Below, in pieces: positions 17,119-24,625 of a DNA stretch of 64,000 nt. This stretch comes from Cybelea sp963824595 (GTDB lineage Bacteria > Vulcanimicrobiota > Vulcanimicrobiia > Vulcanimicrobiales > Vulcanimicrobiaceae), in contig CAWGPY010000002.1 in NCBI GenBank assembly GCA_963824595.1, positions 62,001 to 126,000 on the forward strand, in the 5' to 3' direction. The first letter of the stretch is position 1; the number at the start of each line of letters is the position of its first letter. Both the position numbers and the translations under genes were made by a program. The notes beneath the pieces were generated by a model. It was not told where the DNA came from. It saw only the letters and a list, made by a program, of their open reading frames with translations, and searched no databases.

Positions 17119-17571
17119 GTGAATCCCTCGACGCGGTTGCCCACGATTCTGCTTGCGGCCGGCGCCGTCGTGCTGCTGATCGCGGTCGCGATCGGCGAGC
17201 GCATGGGCGGCCGCGTCATCGGTCAGGCGACCGAACAGAACCTGCAGTCGGTCGCGCCCGTCGTCTCGCCCGCGCCGGACAGCCCGCAGCCCTACGGACC
17301 GGATTGGAAGCGCTCCCAGGCCCTGTCGGCGTCCGGCGATCCGCGGTTTCCGGATCCACGCGTCCCGCCCGTGCCGCTGCCGACGCCCGAGCCCACGGTG
17401 AAGCCGCGCCCGACGCCGGTGCCGACCCCAACCCCCAATCCGAACATCCCGATCTGGCGCCAGCGGCCCCTGCCGACCATGGCGCCGTCCGTCGCGCCCG
17501 AAGGCGCCTCGGCGGAGCCCTCCGCGGCGGCGACCGGCGCGTCGCCGGGGGCGAGCGAAGCTCCGCCCTAA
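17119..17571 (+). CDS. Single-pass membrane protein with Pro-rich exported tail
   Basis: A 150-residue protein. Residues 9-26 form a transmembrane helix or uncleaved signal (ILLAAGAVVLLIAVAIGE). The rest is a disordered Pro/Thr/Ser/Ala-rich segment with repeats such as PTPEPTVKPRPTPVPTPTPN, then an Ala/Ser/Pro tail. No fold or enzyme motif is visible. Such tails often span the periplasm or cell wall. The GTG at 17119 lies 8 bases after a TATAAT box. Function unknown. Confidence 0.7.
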   Translation: MNPSTRLPTILLAAGAVVLLIAVAIGERMGGRVIGQATEQNLQSVAPVVSPAPDSPQPYGPDWKRSQALSASGDPRFPDPRVPPVPLPTPEPTVKPRPTPVPTPTPNPNIPIWRQRPLPTMAPSVAPEGASAEPSAAATGASPGASEAPP

Positions 17572-17581
17572 CAACGGCGTA

Positions 17582-17614
17582 CCCAATGTTCTCATTGGGA
17601 ATGGCTGCTATGAT
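17582..17614 (+). promoter_or_regulatory. pdxS promoter region with 7-bp palindrome
   Basis: CCCAATG (17582-17588) pairs with CATTGGG (17593-17599) around TTCT. TATGAT at 17609-17614 is a good -10, ending 6 bases before the pdxS ATG. The palindrome sits where a -35 would be, so it may be an operator; the lack of a T-tract argues against a terminator. PdxR (MocR-type) control of pdxST is known in other bacteria, but nothing here proves it. Confidence 0.5.
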
Positions 17615-17620
17615 AGGGAC

Positions 17621-18511
17621 ATGGAAAGCAAAGGAACCGCCACCGTCAAGCGCGGGCTCGCGCAGATGCTCAAGGGCGGCGTCATCATGGACGTCGTGAC
17701 GCCGGAACACGCGGCGATCGCGCAGGAGGCCGGGGCCGTCGCGGTGATGGCGCTCGAGCGCATTCCCGCCGACATCCGCGCCGCGGGCGGGGTCGCGCGG
17801 ATGAGCGGCATTGATTTGATTCGCGGCATCATGGACGCCGTCACCATCCCGGTGATGGCCAAGGCGCGCATCGGGCACTTCGCCGAGGCCCAGGTGCTGC
17901 AAGAGCTCGGCGTGGACTACATTGACGAGTCGGAAGTGCTGACGCCGGCCGACGACAAGTATCACGTTGACAAGCACGCGTTCACCACGCCGTTCGTGTG
18001 CGGCGCGCGCGATCTCGGCGAGGCGCTGCGCCGAATCGCCGAGGGCGCGGCCATGATTCGAAGCAAGGGCGAGGCCGGGAGCGGCAATATCGTCGAGGCC
18101 GTGCGCCACATGCGCGCGATCGGCGACGTGATTCGCGAGCTGAGCGTGGCGCCGAAAGAGGAACTCGTCGCTCGCGCCCGCGATCTCGGAGCTCCGTTCG
18201 AGCTCGTGTCGCAAGTGGCGCGGGAAAAGAAGCTGCCGGTCGTGCTCTTCTGCGCGGGCGGCGTCGCGACGCCGGCCGACGCGGCGCTCATGATGCAGCT
18301 GGGGGCCGAGGGCATCTTCGTGGGCAGCGGCATCTTCAAGTCGAAGGATCCGAAGCGCTTCGCTCGCGCGATCGTCGACGCGACGACGCACTACAACGAG
18401 CCGGGCGTCGTGCTGGAAGCGTGCCGTTCGCTGGGCGCGTCGGAGGCGATGCCGGGCCTCGACATCCGTCGCTTGGACGAAGCCGAGTTGCTCGCGCCGC
18501 GTGGGAACTAG
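17621..18511 (+). CDS. pdxS: Pyridoxal 5'-phosphate synthase, lyase subunit
   Basis: A 296-residue TIM-barrel subunit that makes PLP from ribose 5-phosphate, glyceraldehyde 3-phosphate and ammonia supplied by PdxT. Key residues are present: D24 in VIMDVVTPEHA, the imine lysine K81 in VMAKARIGH, and the swinging lysine K149 in RSKGEAGSGN. Length and sequence are typical. It overlaps pdxT by 11 bases. The ATG at 17621 has no Shine-Dalgarno, but a TATGAT box lies 6 bases upstream, so the mRNA may be leaderless. Confidence 0.97.
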   Translation: MESKGTATVKRGLAQMLKGGVIMDVVTPEHAAIAQEAGAVAVMALERIPADIRAAGGVARMSGIDLIRGIMDAVTIPVMAKARIGHFAEAQVLQELGVDYIDESEVLTPADDKYHVDKHAFTTPFVCGARDLGEALRRIAEGAAMIRSKGEAGSGNIVEAVRHMRAIGDVIRELSVAPKEELVARARDLGAPFELVSQVAREKKLPVVLFCAGGVATPADAALMMQLGAEGIFVGSGIFKSKDPKRFARAIVDATTHYNEPGVVLEACRSLGASEAMPGLDIRRLDEAELLAPRGN

Positions 18512-19112
18512 GGTCGGAGTTCTTGCGCTTCAGGGCGACGTCGTCGAGCACGTCGCCGCTTTGGCGCGCGCGGGCGCGGAGGCGCTGCCGGTCAAGAACG
18601 CGGAGGATCTCGCGAAGGTTGACGCGCTCGTCATTCCGGGCGGCGAATCCACGACGGTCATGAAGCTGCTCGACCGCTTCGAGTTAGCGAAGCCCATCGT
18701 CAACCGCGTGCGCGCGGGCATGCCGCTGTGGGGAACGTGCATGGGGATGATCGTCGCGGCGCGTGAGGTCGCGGGCATGGACCAGCCGACGCTCGGCCTT
18801 ATTGACATCGGCGTTCGGCGCAACGCCTTCGGCCGGCAGAACGAATCGGCGGAGATGGATCTCCCGATCGCGACGCTCGGCAGCTCGCCCTTCCCTGCAA
18901 TTTTTATTCGCGCGCCGTGGATCGAACGGTGCGGGCCCGGCGTCGAGGTCCTGGCCGAGCGAAACGGCCGCGGCGTTATGGTGCGCGAGGGCAACGTTCT
19001 GGCGACCGCGTTTCATCCCGAGCTGACGGGCGACTCGCGCGTGCATCGGTACTTTCTCGACATGATCGAGCGCGCCGAGCCGAGCAAAGGGAAGGGTTCG
19101 GCCGCGGCGTAA
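18501..19112 (+). CDS. pdxT: Pyridoxal 5'-phosphate synthase, glutaminase subunit
   Basis: A 203-residue class I glutaminase that hydrolyses glutamine and channels ammonia to PdxS. Visible elements are GVLALQGDVVEH at the N-terminus, IPGGEST, the nucleophile C80 in GTCMGM, and the His-Glu pair in FHPELTGD. The GTG at 18501 lies inside the 3' end of pdxS, which fits coupled translation of the two-subunit complex. Confidence 0.96.
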   Translation: MGTRVGVLALQGDVVEHVAALARAGAEALPVKNAEDLAKVDALVIPGGESTTVMKLLDRFELAKPIVNRVRAGMPLWGTCMGMIVAAREVAGMDQPTLGLIDIGVRRNAFGRQNESAEMDLPIATLGSSPFPAIFIRAPWIERCGPGVEVLAERNGRGVMVREGNVLATAFHPELTGDSRVHRYFLDMIERAEPSKGKGSAAA

Positions 19113-19122
19113 CTCTGCCTCG

Positions 19123-19416
19123 ATGGCAACCGAGGCCGCCTCCCCCGACGTACAGGGAGGAGGCTTTCAAGGGCAGATTCCGCCCGTCGAGCCTCTGCTT
19201 GGCGAGGTCATCGCGACGCTCGCGTTAGCCGCGCACGCGTACCTCACCGATCAGCAGGGCCGCGAGCCCGACTACGCGTCCGCCGAGATCGCAATCGACG
19301 TGGCCACGTCGGCCTTCGAACGGGTCAAAGAAAGGTTGCGACCCGAACAGCGGTTGGCAATAACTCAAATGCTAACCGAGACCCGGCTCACGTTCGTCCG
19401 GCAGCGAGGCACCTAA
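19123..19416 (+). CDS. Conserved hypothetical protein (weakly DUF1844-like)
   Basis: A 97-residue soluble protein lying 10 bases after pdxT. After a flexible N-terminus, two helices follow: LGEVIATLALAAHAYL and IDVATSAFERVKERL, then a third ending TLTETRLTFVRQ-like (actual TETRLTFVRQ). The helix pattern and the ID...L spacing loosely recall DUF1844, but the match is weak and I would not assign it. No enzyme motif. The gene may be co-transcribed with pdxST. Confidence 0.65.
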   Translation: MATEAASPDVQGGGFQGQIPPVEPLLGEVIATLALAAHAYLTDQQGREPDYASAEIAIDVATSAFERVKERLRPEQRLAITQMLTETRLTFVRQRGT

Positions 19417-19440
19417 AATGCCTCGCTTTGATTGGTACCG

Positions 19441-19971
19441 ATGAGCGAGGTCCTCGTTCTGAACTCGACCTACGAGGCGCTCAACGTCACGAGTTTTCAG
19501 CGTGCCGTGAAGCTGTTGTTCGCCGGAAAGGCCGAGATGCTGCACGGCGGCGATCGCACCGTGGCGTCGCCGACGTTCGAGATGCGGATGCCGTCGATCA
19601 TCCGCATGCTGTACTATATCCGGCGACCGCTGCAGAAAGTCGCGCTGACGAAGAAGAACGTGCTGATCCGCGACGACCACACCTGCCAGTATTGCGGCAC
19701 GCGCGGCGACCGTTTGATGACGGTCGACCATATCACGCCCAAGAGCCGCGGCGGCGATTCGACGTGGGAGAACCTCGTCTGCGCGTGCATGCACTGCAAC
19801 AATCGAAAGAACAACCGCATTCCGCATGAGGCCAACATGACGCTGATGCGCAAGCCGCGCCAGCCGAAGTACATTCCGTGGATCCAGATCAAGCGCAACA
19901 CGCTGCCCGACGAGTGGGGCAAGTTCCTGTTCCTCTATAACGTCTCGATTGACGAACGTATAGAAGCGTAG
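19441..19971 (+). CDS. HNH endonuclease family protein
   Basis: A 176-residue protein with a C-terminal HNH domain: CQYCG and CMHCN form the zinc knuckles, and VDHITPKSRGGDSTWENL holds the catalytic His and the Asn of the motif. The N-terminal ~70 residues (LVLNSTYEALNVTSFQRAV) belong to a widespread single-copy HNH family whose biological role is not established; it is not obviously a restriction or mobile-element nuclease. ATG at 19441 is preferred to a start at 19432 because it begins the conserved region. TAAAAT at 19414-19419 may be its -10. Confidence 0.88.
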   Translation: MSEVLVLNSTYEALNVTSFQRAVKLLFAGKAEMLHGGDRTVASPTFEMRMPSIIRMLYYIRRPLQKVALTKKNVLIRDDHTCQYCGTRGDRLMTVDHITPKSRGGDSTWENLVCACMHCNNRKNNRIPHEANMTLMRKPRQPKYIPWIQIKRNTLPDEWGKFLFLYNVSIDERIEA

Positions 19972-19985
19972 AATTTCGGCGGGAT

Positions 19986-21098
19986 ATGCGAACAACCGCG
20001 CCGATTGCGCTGGCCTTCCTGGCCGGGCTCCTACCGTGGAGCGCGATCGGTGCCGCCGCGCCGCCGGCCGCCGCGCTGAGCGCCTACAACGTCGGCCAAT
20101 CGTACGCGAGATTCGTTCAGGATGTCACGATGCCGGGAACGTGCGGCATTGCGCTGGAGCGCGAACGCTGTAACGCGGATTTCCGCGCGGTCCGGCAGTG
20201 GCGTGGAAGCGACCCGACCGATGCCTCGTATTCGAAATGGTTGGCAGATGGAGGCATCTCGCTACATCCGAGCGATTGGAACGGATCCTACGTTCCCGAA
20301 AAGGGCTGGAGCGAAGATGCGCTATTTGCGTGGTGGTACACCGCGGGGGTCATTTCGATTGCGATACGTCAGCCGAGGATGGAGGCGACGAGCGAGTATC
20401 TCGCGCACTACGTGACCGACCTTTCACTCCACCCCGCCGCGAGCCCGGAAGGCTTTCGAGGCTTGCTGCTATCGAGCGGGTCGCCGTTCGAGCGCGCGCA
20501 ACCGTTGCAGCAGGCCCTCGATGCCGCCGTTCCGCCCGCGCCCTACCCCGCGCCCTCGTTTGGACCGGGGCTCATCGGTGCGGCTCAGCTTGGCGCGTAC
20601 GTCTCGACCCTACAACAGCTCGTGGATAATCCTCTGGCGCTTTCACGACCGGACAGCCGTGCGTTTGCGGCCATCGTCTTGGCCGAGCTGGACCGGCGGC
20701 ATCGAGAGTTTTCCGACGGGCTTAGCGTTGGCGGCCTGCAGGCCGAGGCCGGCGCCGACATTCCAAGCGATCCGGCGCAGCTCGACACATTATGGCGCAA
20801 ACCTCTGACGACTCAGGTCGTCAACACGAAGTGGCCGGATGGGCCGCGTAAAGCAATTTTGTTGGGTTTGCTCGTAGCCCAGGTCGCCTACAACGCAGCC
20901 GTCCTGAGAGACTCGACCGCCGATGCGGGCTTCCGAGGCGCGATCGCTCACCTTTCACCTCCGGCGGGAATGAGCCAGGATATGAAGTCCGCGCTCGCGG
21001 CATTGCAAGCCATTCCCTATGCCGCTCGCGGCGGTTCGTGGGACCAGATCAACAAGGCCGCGACGCGCGCGACCTTGGAGATCATCGCCGGGCGGTGA
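19986..21098 (+). CDS. Exported protein of unknown function
   Basis: A 370-residue protein with a signal peptide (MRTTAPIALAFLAGLLPW, cleavage near GAAA-PP). The mature chain is mostly helical, with a Trp/Tyr-rich stretch (GWSEDALFAWWYTAG) and repeated amphipathic segments. I recognise no family or catalytic motif. Base composition is less GC-extreme at third positions than in its neighbours. TAGAAT lies 12 bases upstream of the ATG. Expression is plausible; function unknown. Confidence 0.7.
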   Translation: MRTTAPIALAFLAGLLPWSAIGAAAPPAAALSAYNVGQSYARFVQDVTMPGTCGIALERERCNADFRAVRQWRGSDPTDASYSKWLADGGISLHPSDWNGSYVPEKGWSEDALFAWWYTAGVISIAIRQPRMEATSEYLAHYVTDLSLHPAASPEGFRGLLLSSGSPFERAQPLQQALDAAVPPAPYPAPSFGPGLIGAAQLGAYVSTLQQLVDNPLALSRPDSRAFAAIVLAELDRRHREFSDGLSVGGLQAEAGADIPSDPAQLDTLWRKPLTTQVVNTKWPDGPRKAILLGLLVAQVAYNAAVLRDSTADAGFRGAIAHLSPPAGMSQDMKSALAALQAIPYAARGGSWDQINKAATRATLEIIAGR

Positions 21099-21110
21099 TC
21101 GCGTAGGCTC

Positions 21111-21734
21111 GTGCCTCTGCAGAATCGCGTGACGCCGTTCGGCGACGTGGTCGCGTTGCCGGGGCGTGGGACGATGATGGGCAATCGCGGCGTGCTGCAC
21201 GACGACGCGCGCAGGATCGTGCGCCGATGGCAGGTGCGGCGCTGGATCGCGTGCGTGCTCGAGTTCCGCGGGCGCCGCCGCCCGGTGATGCAGCCGCGGC
21301 GGTACACCGAGCTGTTCTTTCTCGACGAGGCCGCGGCGCTCGCGGCCGGACATCGGCCTTGCGCCGAGTGCCGCAACGCGGATTACCGCCGGTTTCAATC
21401 CCTGTGGAAGCAGCGGTTCGCGGGAGCAGCCGGCGCGGACGCGATGGATCGCGGGCTTCACGCCGATCGGCTCGACGGCCGGCGCAAGCGAACGTATCGC
21501 GCGCGCTTCGACGCGCTGCCCGACGGCGCGTACGTCGCGATGGACGGCACGCCGTGGCTCGTATTGGGAAGCGAGCTGCACGAGTGGTCCGAATCGCGCT
21601 ACGTTCGGCGGCGTAAGCGACCGCCCGGCGGCGAGATCGAGGTGCTGACGCCGCGCAGCATCGTCGAGATTCTCGCCGCGGGCTATCGTCCGGCGGTACA
21701 TCCGTCGGCCGGCGGAGGAGGTCCCGGCGACTGA
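21111..21734 (+). CDS. Conserved protein of unknown function with CxxC-type segment
   Basis: A 207-residue basic protein. A short block HRPCAECRNADYRRF (about residues 79-93) resembles the zinc-binding RPCxxCR segment of Ada-like domains, and the FLDEAAALAAGHRPC run is shared by an uncharacterised family. The rest is Arg-rich with aromatic strands (AYVAMDGTPWLVLGSELHEW). Metal or nucleic-acid binding is possible, but no function is known. GTG at 21111 is 12 bases after the preceding stop. Confidence 0.7.
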   Translation: MPLQNRVTPFGDVVALPGRGTMMGNRGVLHDDARRIVRRWQVRRWIACVLEFRGRRRPVMQPRRYTELFFLDEAAALAAGHRPCAECRNADYRRFQSLWKQRFAGAAGADAMDRGLHADRLDGRRKRTYRARFDALPDGAYVAMDGTPWLVLGSELHEWSESRYVRRRKRPPGGEIEVLTPRSIVEILAAGYRPAVHPSAGGGGPGD

Positions 21735-21809
21735 GCCGGACGGCTCATTTTTCGTCCCAGCGCCGCTCGCCGCGGTGGAACGCGGGGCTTCGATGTAAAA
21801 GCGCGCTTC

Positions 21810-23162
21810 ATGATGAAGCGATTGGGGCTCGCCGTGACGACCGCCGCGTGCGCCGCACTGGCCGCCTGCGGCGGCGGCACCGGCGCCGTGCCCGTGACGC
21901 AACCCCAGGCGCGGGAACGCTTCGCCTCCGGGTCGGGACCGAGCGGATACATCCAGCACGTCGTGATCGTGATTCAAGAGAACCGCAGCTTCGACAACCT
22001 CTTCGCAACGTTTCCCCACGCCGACGGCGCGACGACGGGACTGACCCACACCGGGCAGACCGTCAAACTGAAAGCGCGCAAGCTCGCGAGCACGCTGGTG
22101 CTCAACAACAGCCATCTCGCGTTCAACGTCGATTACGACAAAGGCAAGATGGACGGGTTCGACCTCGTCTACGTCAACGAGCACCAATGCACGTGCGCGT
22201 ACCAGTACGTCAAACCGTCAACCATCAAGCCGTATTGGCAGATGGCGAAGAAGTACGTCCTGGCCGACCACATGTTCACGTCGCAGAGCAGCGGCAGCTT
22301 CACCGGCCACCAAGACTTGATCCGCGGCGGCGCCTACCTGAACTCCTACGAGAGCATCATAGATTTTCCGACCAGCGAGCCGTGGGGCTGCGACGCGCCG
22401 CCCGGCACGACCACGACGCTGCTGACCGACACCGGCGACTACGAGAAGGGCGCCGGTCCGTTCCCGTGCCTCACCTACGAGACGCTGCGCGACCTGCTCG
22501 ACGCGAAGTCCGTCTCGTGGAAGTATTACACGCCGAAGCTCACCGATCACGGCGGCAACATTTGGAACGCCTTCGAGGCGATCAGCGCGGTTCGCAACGG
22601 TTCGGAGTGGACCACGAACGTCTCGTCGCCCGAGACCAACATCTTCAGCGACATCAGCGCCAACGCGCTGCCGGCCGTTTCGTGGGTGGTGCCCGACGGG
22701 CAGAACTCCGACCATCCGGCGCAGCAGGCGTGGGGCATCAAGAAGGACACCGGTCCGTCGTGGGTCGCGTCGATCGTGAACGCCGTCGGGGCGTCCCCGT
22801 ACTGGAACAACACCGCCGTCGTCGTCACGTGGGACGACTGGGGAGGCTGGTACGATCACGAGCCGCCGCCGCAGCTCGACTATACCGGCCTCGGCTTCCG
22901 GGTGCCGATGATCGTCGTGTCGCCGTACGCCAAGCCGGGCTACGTCTCGCACACTCAGTACGAGTTCGGCAGCATCCTCAAGTTCGTGGAAGACGCGTTT
23001 GCGCTCGGGCGTCTCGGAACGACCGACGTCCGTGCCGTCAGCATCGCCGACTCCTTCAACTTCAAGCAGAAGCCGCGCGCGTTCTCGCACATTGACGCCA
23101 AGTACTCGAAGTCGTTCTTCGAGCACCAGCGGCCGTCGAACATCCCGGTCGACACGCAGTAA
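21810..23162 (+). CDS. Phosphoesterase-family lipoprotein (phospholipase C/acid phosphatase type)
   Basis: A 450-residue exported protein of the bacterial phosphoesterase family (PF04185), which includes phospholipase C and AcpA-like phosphatases. The lipobox is LAAC with C20. The family signature ENRSFDNLF is at about residues 56-64; GSFTGHQD, VTWDDWGGWYDHEPPP and RVPMIVVSPYAKPG supply further conserved and active-site segments. Substrate not determinable. ATG at 21810 is followed by a second ATG; either could start. It ends against a convergent hairpin. Confidence 0.9.
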   Translation: MMKRLGLAVTTAACAALAACGGGTGAVPVTQPQARERFASGSGPSGYIQHVVIVIQENRSFDNLFATFPHADGATTGLTHTGQTVKLKARKLASTLVLNNSHLAFNVDYDKGKMDGFDLVYVNEHQCTCAYQYVKPSTIKPYWQMAKKYVLADHMFTSQSSGSFTGHQDLIRGGAYLNSYESIIDFPTSEPWGCDAPPGTTTTLLTDTGDYEKGAGPFPCLTYETLRDLLDAKSVSWKYYTPKLTDHGGNIWNAFEAISAVRNGSEWTTNVSSPETNIFSDISANALPAVSWVVPDGQNSDHPAQQAWGIKKDTGPSWVASIVNAVGASPYWNNTAVVVTWDDWGGWYDHEPPPQLDYTGLGFRVPMIVVSPYAKPGYVSHTQYEFGSILKFVEDAFALGRLGTTDVRAVSIADSFNFKQKPRAFSHIDAKYSKSFFEHQRPSNIPVDTQ

Positions 23163-23190
23163 CGCGGGCGCGGGGCGCCCCCGCGGTCAG
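23163..23190. terminator. GC-rich hairpin between convergent genes
   Basis: CGCGGG (23163-23168) pairs with CCCGCG (23180-23185) with GC-rich sequence between them, then TCAGCTTTTC on the plus strand. It sits exactly between the phosphoesterase stop and the stop of the convergent gene, so a terminator is likely, though the T-tract is short. Confidence 0.45.
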
Positions 23191-24095
23191 CTTTTCTCGG
23201 AGACGATCGTAAGCGTCGAGGAATCCACGCTGTAGTAGCCCGCCGAGACCACGTTGTTCGGGTAGGCGCAGATCACGCTGTTGTTCGGGCCGTAGATGAC
23301 CACCAGGTTCGGCGGTCCGCACTGCGTCTGCGTGAGGTGATAGCTCTCGAGCAGCTTCGCTCCGGGGCTCTCGGGCTGCGCTTGGTACGAGGTGTAGGTC
23401 GCGTTGTTTGCGGCGACGATCGAGCCGTAGACCGCCGCGGACGTGGCGCCGATCGCGAAGGCGCCCCAGAAGCCGCCGCCCCAGTAGTAGGGCGCGGGGT
23501 ACCACGCGTAGCCGCCGTTCCAGCCCCACGCCGGGTACGCGTGATAGACGGGGTTGGTCACGACCGCGCCGTGATAGACGTAGCCGTTGTTCGCGTACGT
23601 GCTCGTGTGATAGGTCTGGCCCCACGCGTTCGTCGCCGTTCCCGAACCGCTATACGTGCCGCTATGCGTGTTGCCGCTTCCAGAGTCGCTGTAGGAGCCG
23701 TACGGGTTGCTTCCGCTGCCGCTGTGGTTGACGTTGCCGCTGTTGTAGTTGCCGGTCGTGCTGCTACTGTGGCTGCCGTAGCCGTTCGTGCCGCTGCTGC
23801 TGTGATAGTAGTTGCCGTTGCTCGACGCGCCGCCGCTGCTGGTCCGGCTGTAGTTGCCGTTGCTCGCGTTCGTCGTGCGGTTGTAGCCGTTGCCGGTGTT
23901 GGTCGCGGTCGTGGTGCGGCTCGTGCCGGCGGGACCGGTGCTCGAGTGGCTGTACGTCTGCGGGTGGGAGCCGCCTCCCTCGCCGTGCATGTCGAATCCG
24001 CCCGCCGGCCGGGAGAAGCCGCCGCGGCCGGCGAGCGCGGCGGCGGGAGCCAGGGCCAGGATCAATGCCGCGGCTGCGGCGCGTCGCGCGTTCAT
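23187..24095 (-). CDS. Exported low-complexity Ser/Gly/Asn/Tyr-rich protein
   Basis: A 302-residue protein with a signal peptide (MNARRAAAAALILALAPAAA, cleavage near ALA-GRG). Residues about 45-165 are a low-complexity region of Ser, Gly, Asn, Thr, Tyr and His in loose repeats (units such as SSNGNYYHSSSG and TGNYNSGNVNHSGSG). Then follow a Trp/Tyr/Gly-rich section and a short C-terminal domain with QCGPPNLVVIYGPNNSVICAYP. Such sequence suits a surface or matrix protein. Its ATG overlaps the stop of the upstream gene (ATGA), so the two are co-translated. Function unknown. Confidence 0.75.
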   Translation of the reverse strand: MNARRAAAAALILALAPAAALAGRGGFSRPAGGFDMHGEGGGSHPQTYSHSSTGPAGTSRTTTATNTGNGYNRTTNASNGNYSRTSSGGASSNGNYYHSSSGTNGYGSHSSSTTGNYNSGNVNHSGSGSNPYGSYSDSGSGNTHSGTYSGSGTATNAWGQTYHTSTYANNGYVYHGAVVTNPVYHAYPAWGWNGGYAWYPAPYYWGGGFWGAFAIGATSAAVYGSIVAANNATYTSYQAQPESPGAKLLESYHLTQTQCGPPNLVVIYGPNNSVICAYPNNVVSAGYYSVDSSTLTIVSEKS

Positions 24096-24544
24096 CGTTG
24101 CACCTCGTCGACCGTGCCGGTCAGCGTCACGTAGGTTCCCCTCTTGGTCTTGACGGCGAGCATCACGCCCTTCGGCGGCAGCTGCGCCGACGAATGGCTC
24201 ATGGGCTGCGTCGTTCCGCTCGGGTTGAGCCACACGGTCCCCGACGCCAGCGCGACGTGCAGCCGCGTTCCGTTCTGCAGGAGCGTCGCATCGTAGGGCA
24301 GGCAGCGGAGCAGCTCGCCCACCTTCGTGCAGGCGGCCTTCCCGAGGACGAGCGTGCCCCGGCCGTCGCTCGACGTGATCGCCATGGCGGCGTCGCGGAT
24401 CGCGATGCGTACGTTCGTATACGTCTTGGTCGTGCCGTCCGGCTGGGCGATGCGGACGGTTCCGGTCGCGCCCGCCGGGGCCGCGAGCGAGAGCGCGGCG
24501 AGTGCGGCGGCGGCCACCGCCCGCCGTTCGATGAAGCCTGTCAT
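24092..24544 (-). CDS. Small exported beta-rich protein
   Basis: A 150-residue protein with a signal peptide (cleavage near AGA-TGT). The mature part is made of short strands such as VRIAQPDGTTKTYTNVRI and ITSSDGRGTLVLGKAAC, with a Cys pair (KAAC and LLRC) that may form a disulfide; it ends TYVTLTGTVDEVQR. No family recognised. It is coupled to the low-complexity protein downstream, which suggests they act together at the cell surface. Confidence 0.72.
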   Translation of the reverse strand: MTGFIERRAVAAAALAALSLAAPAGATGTVRIAQPDGTTKTYTNVRIAIRDAAMAITSSDGRGTLVLGKAACTKVGELLRCLPYDATLLQNGTRLHVALASGTVWLNPSGTTQPMSHSSAQLPPKGVMLAVKTKRGTYVTLTGTVDEVQR

Positions 24545-24625
24545 CCGCCCATTGTAAGCGGCAAGCGGGCGAAAGGAAAGCTGCGGCAGGGAAAGTCACG
24601 GAGAGTTGGCATTGAGCGGGTTGCA

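Noticed and set aside
17582..17599. Hairpin before pdxS as an intrinsic terminator
   Set aside because: No T-tract follows on either strand, and it lies in the -35 position of a good -10 box.
24065..24625. N-terminal extension of the decarboxylase frame
   Set aside because: It overlaps two real minus-strand exported genes and reads as low-complexity Arg-rich sequence.
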